Shown: positions 1-6,135 of the stretch, piece by piece
Layout: each line of letters opens with the position of its first letter
Numbering within the stretch: position 1 is the first letter of the stretch
Position numbers and translations under genes: made by a program
Assembly (NCBI RefSeq): GCF_947495675.1
Contig: NZ_CANLZX010000001.1
Coordinates: 330,035-394,034, forward strand
Direction of reading: 5' to 3'
DNA length: 64,000 bases
From: an uncultured Algibacter sp.
Lineage (GTDB): Bacteria > Bacteroidota > Bacteroidia > Flavobacteriales > Flavobacteriaceae
Notes under the pieces: model-generated
Seen by the model: the letters and a program-made list of their open reading frames with translations, nothing else
Told to the model about the DNA's origin: nothing
Database searches by the model: none

Positions 1-666
1 GAATGTGTTGTCTTGATAAGTGTCGTCGTTAGAAAACATAAAGTGTAAACCGTAACGTACATTAAGTGTACTTACATTGTTTTTAATTAAACAATCATCA
101 GAAAATTCTAAATAAATACCATCACGAACATGCTGTACAAAATTATGCTCAATTTCTACATTTTTACTATACCATAATTGTATGCCATTTCCAGAATTGT
201 ATTCTTCAACTGCATCACCAATTATTTTATTATGAAACACTTTTCCGTCTCTTGATTTTTCAATGTAAATGCCAAAAAATAACTTTTCTAAAACTAAATT
301 CTGAATGATAAAATTTTTGCTTTTGCGCACTCTAATTGCCGCATAATCTTCAGTATAACTTGTGCCAACATTAATAATAAATAAACCATCTACAGTAACA
401 TTGTCTGCGATAATAGTTATAATTTCACCTTTTAGTTCTCCATCAATAATTGGATAATCCTTACCAATAATAGTTAATGGTTTATCAACAACAATATCAT
501 GCTCTTTATAAGTCCCTTTTTTAATAATTATCGTATCAAAATCTTTTGCTCGCTTTATTCCATCTTTTAAGGAAGAAATTGGGCAAGTTTTACAGACCTC
601 TTTAGTTTGGGCAATACTTAAGTTAGCCATAAATATGGCAATAAGAAAATAGCATATATGTTTCAT
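1..666 (-). CDS. nosD: NosD, periplasmic copper-site maturation protein (partial, N-terminal part)
   Basis: The reading frame starts at 666 and runs off the left edge, giving 222 codons. It opens with a Sec signal peptide (MKHICYFLIAIFMANLSIAQ), followed by a right-handed parallel beta-helix with repeats of the form 'V..N......gI.l..S....I..N', the NosD/CASH carbohydrate-binding fold. NosD is the periplasmic partner of the NosFY ABC transporter in assembling the CuZ centre of nitrous oxide reductase. It lies 5 nt downstream of nosL in the same direction, so nosF and nosY probably follow outside the window. Identification rests on the signal peptide, the helix repeats and the nos context. Confidence 0.9.
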   Translation of the reverse strand, partial: MKHICYFLIAIFMANLSIAQTKEVCKTCPISSLKDGIKRAKDFDTIIIKKGTYKEHDIVVDKPLTIIGKDYPIIDGELKGEIITIIADNVTVDGLFIINVGTSYTEDYAAIRVRKSKNFIIQNLVLEKLFFGIYIEKSRDGKVFHNKIIGDAVEEYNSGNGIQLWYSKNVEIEHNFVQHVRDGIYLEFSDDCLIKNNVSTLNVRYGLHFMFSNDDTYQDNTF

Positions 667-671
667 GATTA

Positions 672-1109
672 CTAGTCTTTAAATTTTGCTAGTAAAGCCT
701 CCCAATTATATAGTTTGCCGCCTTTTTCATTTTTAAATTTTTCAGCATCTGCTATGTTTTTAAAGGCGCTAAGAAATGCACCCATAGGACTTGGTATGTT
801 CTTACTAATTAAAAATGTGGCTTGTGTAGCATCAATTAAAGTTTCAGGTTCTGTGTAGTTGTTTGAAAGGTATAGTTCAATTTTTGAAGTTTCAAAATCT
901 TCCATAAAATTAATCATACATTCAGTTGCATCAAACTTATAGACTTTCCCTTTTTTTGTAACTATTTCTGCAGCATGTACTTTGTCTACTATAGTCATTT
1001 TGCAAAAGTGACAACCATCACTCCCATAGTTTATGGCTTTTGGCGATACATTACAACCTAAAAATAACAATAGTAATGCAAGAATTGAATAGTGTTTTAG
1101 TGTTTGCAT
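672..1109 (-). CDS. nosL: NosL, copper-binding outer-membrane or periplasmic lipoprotein
   Basis: This is a 145-residue lipoprotein: the leader ends in a lipobox with Cys around residue 19 (LLFLGC). The NosL signature follows as a CHFCKM motif near residues 33-38, matching the family CxxC-x-M copper(I) site. NosL delivers copper to apo-NosZ during CuZ assembly. It sits between the nos membrane protein (10 nt upstream) and nosD (5 nt downstream), which fits one transcript. The size is within the family range and nothing is missing. Confidence 0.93.
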   Translation of the reverse strand: MQTLKHYSILALLLLFLGCNVSPKAINYGSDGCHFCKMTIVDKVHAAEIVTKKGKVYKFDATECMINFMEDFETSKIELYLSNNYTEPETLIDATQATFLISKNIPSPMGAFLSAFKNIADAEKFKNEKGGKLYNWEALLAKFKD

Positions 1110-1119
1110 TGTTTTGTGT

Positions 1120-1710
1120 TTATGTTTTGGATTTATTTTTCTTACCTACAAAATAGGCTAAAAATGCTGAAGCAATGCCCAATCCTAAAAATAATGCACC
1201 AAATTGAGGATAAGAGTGTGCTTTAAAGTTTAAAATATCTCTAGAGCCAAAAAGAGGCGGTTGAAAACCCATGACCGTTCCGTCTTTGTTAGTAAACTTC
1301 ATAATGGCTTTAGGGTCTAAATTATGCCCATAATCATGTTCCCATAAATAAAAATCATACATACCAGCAAAACTTAGAATAAGCATGAGAATAAACCAAC
1401 CTAAAAACCATTTATAGTTGCCTTTCCAGCCAATTAAAAGGCCTAATATGCTAGTAATTAGTATGCCAGCTGGAAAAATTTTAAACTCAGGAATAGCCTC
1501 TGGAATATACTTCATCCCTACATAATGATTCATTAAATTAATATTTTTAATATCGTGCGGGTGTACATCTGAAAAATCATCAATATGAATGTTCATTGCT
1601 AATGGAGTAGGGTATTGAGGGGCTTCTAGAGTAATTCTCCAAAGCGGAAAAAGAAATAACCCTAAAGGTAGCAAAGCGGCTACAATCATAATTATATTTT
1701 GCTTTTTCAT
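1120..1710 (-). CDS. nos-cluster membrane protein of unknown function
   Basis: The protein has 196 residues with four probable transmembrane helices, near residues 7-27, 79-96, 98-122 and 167-190. The first loop, with several His and Asp residues (for example DVHPHD near 48-53), probably faces the periplasm. I cannot assign a named family. Its place between nosZ and nosL, in the same direction, suggests an accessory role in NosZ maturation or electron supply, as for other small membrane proteins in clade II nos clusters. The loop His residues could bind metal, but this is inference. A terminator-like hairpin separates it from nosZ. Confidence 0.7.
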   Translation of the reverse strand: MKKQNIIMIVAALLPLGLFLFPLWRITLEAPQYPTPLAMNIHIDDFSDVHPHDIKNINLMNHYVGMKYIPEAIPEFKIFPAGILITSILGLLIGWKGNYKWFLGWFILMLILSFAGMYDFYLWEHDYGHNLDPKAIMKFTNKDGTVMGFQPPLFGSRDILNFKAHSYPQFGALFLGLGIASAFLAYFVGKKNKSKT

Positions 1711-1753
1711 AGTATTTGTTTTGTATGTTTTATAACTAAAGCGTTTAAAAATA

Positions 1754-1784
1754 AAGGCGAGAGCGAAAAATCAACTCTCGCCTT
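1754..1784 (-). terminator. Hairpin between nosZ and the nos accessory genes
   Basis: A perfect 10-bp stem (AAGGCGAGAG / CTCTCGCCTT) encloses an 11-nt loop. On the minus strand it is followed by a T-rich run (TATTTTTAAA). It lies 52 nt after the nosZ stop codon and 44 nt before the next start. It looks like an intrinsic terminator that would let only part of the transcripts continue into the accessory genes. Confidence 0.7.
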
Positions 1785-1835
1785 AGTTAGAGAAATAAAC
1801 ACTAAAACAAAATTTCTCTAAGTTCTATAGATTAA

Positions 1836-3806
1836 CTATTCTATATCTTCTCCCATTGACCATTTTAAAGGTGTGCTTGCATTTGCAGCCGAAACTCTTA
1901 TATAACCCTGCATTTCTTGATGTAGTGCAGAACAGAAATCTGTACAGTAAAATGGCCATACACCAACTTTTGTAGGTTCCCAAACAGAAGTTTTAGTTTG
2001 TCCTGGCATAATTAATAATTCAGACGTGTTTTGTCCAAGTACTGCAAATCCGTGAGGTACATCAAAATCTTGTTCTAAATTGGTAACGTGGAAATAAACT
2101 TTATCTCCTAGTTTAATACCTTCAATGTTATCTGGTGAGAAGTGACTTCTAATCGTTGTCATATAAATATGTACTACGTTGCCATCTCTTACAACTTTAG
2201 TCTCAGCATCAGATTTAGCAGCATAAGGGTGTTTGTTGTCTTCTAAATCATAGATTTTTTGAGAACGTTCCTTAATTAAATCTGCTCGCATTGCTGCAGC
2301 ATAATGAGGCTCTCCATGTGTTGGAAAATCTAAAAGTAACTCCATTTTTTCTCCAGAGATATCATATAATTGAGCAGAGTGTTCCATTTCTGGGCCTGTT
2401 GGTAAGTATCTGTCTTTTGTTATTTTATTCATTGCAAACATATATTTACCTTGAGGTTTTCCAGAGTTTCCTCCAGGAATTGTTAAGTGACCAACAGAGT
2501 AATAAGTTGGTTTTCTGTCAATTACTTCCCAAGTACCTAATTTCCATTTTACAACTTCAGAAGAAATAAAGAAGGTTGTATAAGCATTTCCTTGACCATC
2601 AAACTCGGTATGTAAAGGGCCTAATCCCGGTTGCTCCACAGAGCCTGCTAAAACATCTTCGAATTTTAAAACAGGAATTCCGTATGCTTCACCATCAAAT
2701 TTTTTGCCTTCAATAGCAGCTAACATTTTTGTAAATGAATGCACAGTTAAATTAGCAGAAAGCTTACCATTACCAACTATATATTCTCCAGAAGGATCTA
2801 CATCACAACCATGAGGTGATTTTGGAGTTGGTAAAAAGAATACAGCTCCAGGTACATCTACAGGGTTAACAACACGAACTTCTTTTTTCATTGTAGATGT
2901 TGCTGTATGTGTATGTTCATCATATACGTTATGGGCATAATCTGCTGGCATCATTTTTCCGCCACCATTATTTACGTATTCTTCAATTTTTTTCCAATTA
3001 ACAGCTGCAATAAAATCTTTATCATTTTGAGAAGCATTCACTTCTAATAAAGTACTTGCTTCTTCTGTATTATATGTAGTAAAGAAGAACCAGCCATGAG
3101 ATTTTCCACGTCCAGGATGCGATAAATCGTAATTAAAACCAGGCATAAGTACTTGGAATTTAATATCCATATTACCAGTCTCTGGTGCTACACTAATAAA
3201 AGATAAAGCTCCTTGAAAGTTTCCTTTATAATCTTTAATTGGCATATCACGTTGAGGGATTGGTACCGAAAAACGTGTTCCAGCAACAACATACTCTGTG
3301 TTTTCTGTTACAAATGACGAACTGTGATTTCCTGCACTATTTGGAACTTCAATAATCTCTGTAGTTTCAAATGTTTTTAGATCAATTTTAGCAATTCTTG
3401 GCGTATTATTTTCATTTATAAAAATAAAACGACCATCAATTTCTCCTGCAGTTTGTGAAATATCTGGATGGTGAGAATCTCCCCAAGGTACAAAACCATG
3501 AGAGGTATTTAACATTGGTTTTGTTTCTTCAGAATACCCATAGCCAGACGTTGCAAATTGAGAAAACACAGGTATTTCTTTAAACATTCTACCAGATGGT
3601 AAACCATAAACCGTTAAGTTACCGCTATAACCACCAGAGATAAAGGCATAAAACTCATCGTACTCTCCAGGTGCAACGTAAACTTTTTCGGCAACATTAC
3701 TGGATAAAGCACCAGATTTCCCATTGGAATTACCTGAATTATTACAACTAGTAAATGCGGCAAAAACCGTTACCATCGCAATAGTTAATATTAAATTTTT
3801 TTTCAT
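1836..3806 (-). CDS. nosZ: Nitrous oxide reductase NosZ, clade II (Sec-dependent)
   Basis: NosZ reduces N2O to N2 in the periplasm. The protein has 656 residues: an N-terminal seven-bladed propeller that carries CuZ, and a C-terminal cupredoxin domain with CuA. The CuA ligands are visible as C621-x3-C625-x3-H629-x2-M632. His-rich CuZ segments are seen near residue 112 (DSHHPD) and later (HSSSF, CDVDPSG). The leader has no twin arginine and ends in a Cys (around residue 20), so export is by Sec, probably as a lipoprotein. That is the mark of clade II ('atypical') enzymes of Bacteroidota. It follows the fasciclin gene by 28 nt. Confidence 0.97.
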   Translation of the reverse strand: MKKNLILTIAMVTVFAAFTSCNNSGNSNGKSGALSSNVAEKVYVAPGEYDEFYAFISGGYSGNLTVYGLPSGRMFKEIPVFSQFATSGYGYSEETKPMLNTSHGFVPWGDSHHPDISQTAGEIDGRFIFINENNTPRIAKIDLKTFETTEIIEVPNSAGNHSSSFVTENTEYVVAGTRFSVPIPQRDMPIKDYKGNFQGALSFISVAPETGNMDIKFQVLMPGFNYDLSHPGRGKSHGWFFFTTYNTEEASTLLEVNASQNDKDFIAAVNWKKIEEYVNNGGGKMMPADYAHNVYDEHTHTATSTMKKEVRVVNPVDVPGAVFFLPTPKSPHGCDVDPSGEYIVGNGKLSANLTVHSFTKMLAAIEGKKFDGEAYGIPVLKFEDVLAGSVEQPGLGPLHTEFDGQGNAYTTFFISSEVVKWKLGTWEVIDRKPTYYSVGHLTIPGGNSGKPQGKYMFAMNKITKDRYLPTGPEMEHSAQLYDISGEKMELLLDFPTHGEPHYAAAMRADLIKERSQKIYDLEDNKHPYAAKSDAETKVVRDGNVVHIYMTTIRSHFSPDNIEGIKLGDKVYFHVTNLEQDFDVPHGFAVLGQNTSELLIMPGQTKTSVWEPTKVGVWPFYCTDFCSALHQEMQGYIRVSAANASTPLKWSMGEDIE

Positions 3807-3834
3807 TTTAGTATAGTTTTAGTTAGTGTTTCTT

Positions 3835-4398
3835 TTATTTAGAAGGAGGTAATAGAACTTTGTCAATCACGTGAACAATTCCATTTCCAGCTTTTATGCT
3901 TGCTAGTATTTTTGCACCACCAATTATTGGTTCTCCTTCAACTACTTCTACTTTTACATAACCATTATTGGCTTGTCCAAGTTTTTTAAATTTCTTTAAA
4001 AAGTCTTTTGAGTAGTTGCCTGGTGTTACATGGTATTTTAAAATATTTGCTAAAGCATCTTTGTTTTCTGGTTTTAACAAATTTTCAACAGTTCCTTCTG
4101 GTAAAGCAGCAAAAGCTTCGTTAGTAGGAGCAAATACCATTAATGGGCCAGCGTTTACTAATGCGTTTTCTAATTGCGCAGCTTGCACAGCAGCTACTAG
4201 TGTAGTATGATCTTTAGATCCAATAGCGATGCTTAAAACTGTTGTGCTTTCATCATCTTCAATAAAAGCTTGACCTGTTCTTTCTGGCAATTCTTTTTCA
4301 GTAGATGTAACTGTAGAGGTCGTTGAGGTTTCTTTTTTACAAGAACAGATAAAAGCTGTAATTGCAAAAATTAAAAACAAGTGTTTAATTAGTTTCAT
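3835..4398 (-). CDS. Fasciclin (FAS1) domain lipoprotein in the nos cluster
   Basis: This 187-residue protein has a lipoprotein leader with Cys near residues 18-20 (FICSCKK), a Ser/Thr-rich linker, and a single FAS1 domain from about residue 55 to the end. FAS1 hallmarks are visible: 'LMVFAPTNEAFAALP' (H1 box) and 'IVHVIDKVLLPP' (H2 box with the YH-like 'LKYHVTPG' between). FAS1 domains usually mediate protein or surface contacts. The gene lies between the cytochrome c and nosZ genes with short gaps (6 and 28 nt), so it is almost surely co-transcribed with nosZ. Its function there is unknown; a scaffold for the lipid-anchored partners is one possibility. Confidence 0.85.
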   Translation of the reverse strand: MKLIKHLFLIFAITAFICSCKKETSTTSTVTSTEKELPERTGQAFIEDDESTTVLSIAIGSKDHTTLVAAVQAAQLENALVNAGPLMVFAPTNEAFAALPEGTVENLLKPENKDALANILKYHVTPGNYSKDFLKKFKKLGQANNGYVKVEVVEGEPIIGGAKILASIKAGNGIVHVIDKVLLPPSK

Positions 4399-4404
4399 GA
4401 GTTT

Positions 4405-4905
4405 TTATTTTAAGGTTCTAAAATATTCTAATACGGATCTAGCATCTTTTTCTGAAAGACCTTGATTTGCCATTGGAGCTCCATTAAATTCCATTAATAA
4501 ATCTTTAGCTAAAGGGTCCTCTTTTGTCATTTGTTCAGGGTTTAATATCATATTCATTACCCATTCAGGTGTTCTTCTTTCTAAGATGCCTTTTGGTGCT
4601 GGCCCAATAAATTTCTTATCTGTTCTATGGCAAGCAGTACACATTTTTTTATAAACATCTGCACCATGAGTTACCATTGTTTGGTCTATCTCTGCTGCTA
4701 ATGCTAAAGATTTTACAGGCCCAATACCTTTATTAGTTAAGTCAATTTTTTTTGAAGCAGGAACCTTTTCCTCTTTAACAGTTTTTTGTTCTACAGGTTC
4801 TTTTTTCTCATAAGAAAAACCTTCTTTCTTTTTTTCTTCTTTACCACCACAGCTTATAAGTAGCGTTATAAATAATGTAGTTAAAATTTTTAGTGTAGTC
4901 TTCAT
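4405..4905 (-). CDS. Monoheme cytochrome c lipoprotein, first gene of the nos cluster
   Basis: The protein has 166 residues from the chosen ATG at 4905. An upstream in-frame start at 4947 would put 14 non-leader residues in front of a good lipoprotein signal (MKTTLKILTTLFITLLISC). A Lys/Glu-rich linker follows, then one class I cytochrome c domain with the heme motif CTACH and a likely axial Met in 'GAPMANQG'. It probably donates electrons to NosZ CuA at the membrane surface, as small cytochromes do in clade II nos clusters. It is the promoter-proximal gene, divergent from the Rrf2 regulator. Confidence 0.9.
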   Translation of the reverse strand: MKTTLKILTTLFITLLISCGGKEEKKKEGFSYEKKEPVEQKTVKEEKVPASKKIDLTNKGIGPVKSLALAAEIDQTMVTHGADVYKKMCTACHRTDKKFIGPAPKGILERRTPEWVMNMILNPEQMTKEDPLAKDLLMEFNGAPMANQGLSEKDARSVLEYFRTLK

Positions 4906-4923
4906 ATTATATAGTTTATAATA

Positions 4924-4931
4924 CAAAGCTA
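4924..4931 (-). promoter_or_regulatory. -7 promoter element of the nos operon
   Basis: On the minus strand this reads TAGCTTTG, a full match to the Bacteroidota -7 consensus TAnnTTTG. It lies 18 nt upstream of the chosen cytochrome start. A good -33 element is not seen at the usual distance, which fits a promoter that needs an activator. Confidence 0.6.
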
Positions 4932-4953
4932 TAGCAATGTAGTACAATATTTT

Positions 4954-4967
4954 ATGATAAAAATCAT
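4954..4967. promoter_or_regulatory. FNR/CRP-type palindrome upstream of the nos operon
   Basis: ATGAT-AAAA-ATCAT is a perfect palindrome with the geometry of FNR-family sites (TTGAT-N4-ATCAA). Its centre is 36.5 nt upstream of the last base of the nos -7 box, so close to -41 from a start point 4-5 nt beyond that box. This is the classic class II activator position. The identity of the regulator is inferred. Confidence 0.6.
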
Positions 4968-4971
4968 ATTT

Positions 4972-4987
4972 AAGACAAAAATGTCTT
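4972..4987. promoter_or_regulatory. Second palindrome, candidate Rrf2/NsrR-type operator
   Basis: AAGACA-AAAA-TGTCTT is a perfect 6-4-6 palindrome lying 4 nt from the FNR-like site and 34 nt before the Rrf2 gene start. The AAG...CTT ends resemble NsrR-type operators. It is well placed for self-regulation by the Rrf2 protein and possibly for control of nos. The assignment is inference. Confidence 0.5.
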
Positions 4988-5010
4988 TTTTATAATTATT
5001 CAGAACTTGT

Positions 5011-5018
5011 TATATTTG
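5011..5018 (+). promoter_or_regulatory. -7 promoter element of the Rrf2 regulator gene
   Basis: TATATTTG matches TAnnTTTG and ends 3 nt before the ATG at 5022. A start point 4-5 nt after the box would fall on the start codon, so the mRNA may be leaderless. Confidence 0.5.
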
Positions 5019-5021
5019 AAG

Positions 5022-5453
5022 ATGCTCTCAAATTCATCAAAATATGCTATTAAGGCTGTGCTATATTTAGCAATAAACTCTAACGAGGAAAAAAAAGTTA
5101 CTGTAAAAGATATTAGTACACCCATAAATGTTCCACAAGCATACATTGCAAAGTTATTGCAAGAATTGGTTAAAGCAGATATTATATCTTCAACTCGTGG
5201 ACCTAAAGGCGGGTTTTATTTAAATGAAGTTAATAAGAACCAGCCAGTTATTAATATTTTAAATGTCATTGATGGAGAAAAGAGACTTACAAGTTGTATG
5301 TTAAGTTTAGAAAAATGCAAAGAAGAAAAACCATGCCCTTTACATAATATTTTGAGTCCTTCTAGAAAAAAAATAACACATCTTTTACACCTTAAATCTA
5401 TTAAAGATTTAGCTACAGAAGTACAATTAGGAAATGCATTTTTGCCTCTTTAA
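5022..5453 (+). CDS. Rrf2 family transcriptional regulator (NsrR/IscR-like), likely Fe-S sensor
   Basis: The protein has 143 residues from the ATG at 5022; the in-frame TTG at 5007 would overlap the promoter box. An N-terminal winged helix-turn-helix typical of Rrf2 proteins is visible (SSKYAIKAVLYLA, then NVPQAYIAKLLQEL and the wing STRGPKGGFYL). Three cysteines at C92, C99 and C105 (C-x6-C-x5-C) stand where IscR and NsrR bind their Fe-S cluster. It is divergent from the nos operon, so it probably senses nitric oxide or redox state. Its stop overlaps the stop of the convergent next gene by 3 nt. Confidence 0.88.
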   Translation: MLSNSSKYAIKAVLYLAINSNEEKKVTVKDISTPINVPQAYIAKLLQELVKADIISSTRGPKGGFYLNEVNKNQPVINILNVIDGEKRLTSCMLSLEKCKEEKPCPLHNILSPSRKKITHLLHLKSIKDLATEVQLGNAFLPL

Positions 5454-5980
5454 AAATAAAATCTTACAAATGGCGCCCATGGGTCTGCATAAATACTTTT
5501 TTCATCGTCATATAAAGCATCATATCTAATTCCAAAAGTAACATTACCGCTTCGGTAACCAATTCCTAAATATAAAGCAGGAATCCAATAATTATTATCA
5601 GGGATATTAATATTAACATCATAACGTCTATTAACATTAAGTTGCTCGAATTCTGTTGACAATTGAATAGCTGGAATTGGATTAAATAGACCAATTAAAC
5701 TACCTCCTAAAATAGTCGATTTGTATGTGTTTTTTTGATTATTAAATGTTGCGTTTAAACCTACACCAAGAGAAAAGTTTTTATCAAATTCATATATGCC
5801 GCTGGGTGCAACCGTAGCACTAAAAAAACCATCACCAAAGTTTAAACCTAGCCCTCCACCAAAACGCACATGTTTCCAGAAATCACTTTTAGCTTCTTGT
5901 GCACTACCATTTTGAAAGCAAAAAGAGAGGATAATTAAAATTAATGTGATTTTTTTATTATTTAAAAGAATAAAATTCAT
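5450..5980 (-). CDS. Outer-membrane beta-barrel protein of unknown function
   Basis: The protein has 176 residues with a Sec signal peptide ending near residue 27 (NGSAQ). Alternating hydrophobic and Gly-rich strands (FGGGLGLNFGDGFFS, LYLGIGYRSGNVTFGIRYD) and a C-terminal Phe (FVRFYF) are typical of an outer-membrane barrel. Relatives beside sucA in Flavobacteriaceae are sometimes labelled 'alpha-ketoglutarate decarboxylase'. I see no basis for that here; the label probably leaked from the neighbouring gene. It is convergent with the Rrf2 gene and divergent from sucA. Confidence 0.7.
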   Translation of the reverse strand: MNFILLNNKKITLILIILSFCFQNGSAQEAKSDFWKHVRFGGGLGLNFGDGFFSATVAPSGIYEFDKNFSLGVGLNATFNNQKNTYKSTILGGSLIGLFNPIPAIQLSTEFEQLNVNRRYDVNINIPDNNYWIPALYLGIGYRSGNVTFGIRYDALYDDEKSIYADPWAPFVRFYF

Positions 5981-6087
5981 GTTGATGCAAAATATTTAAA
6001 TTATTAACAAAAATAAGGCATATTCGTTAAAGGAATATAATTTGCCATAAATATAGCTAAAGAAACATGTAATTTTGGTAAAAGTTG

Positions 6088-6095
6088 TATTTTTG
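6088..6095 (+). promoter_or_regulatory. -7 promoter element of sucAB
   Basis: TATTTTTG matches TAnnTTTG, 40 nt before the sucA start. No clear -33 partner is seen. Confidence 0.4.
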
Positions 6096-6135
6096 AAAAA
6101 TATTTTGACTAAATCATACTGGATTAAAAGTAGCA

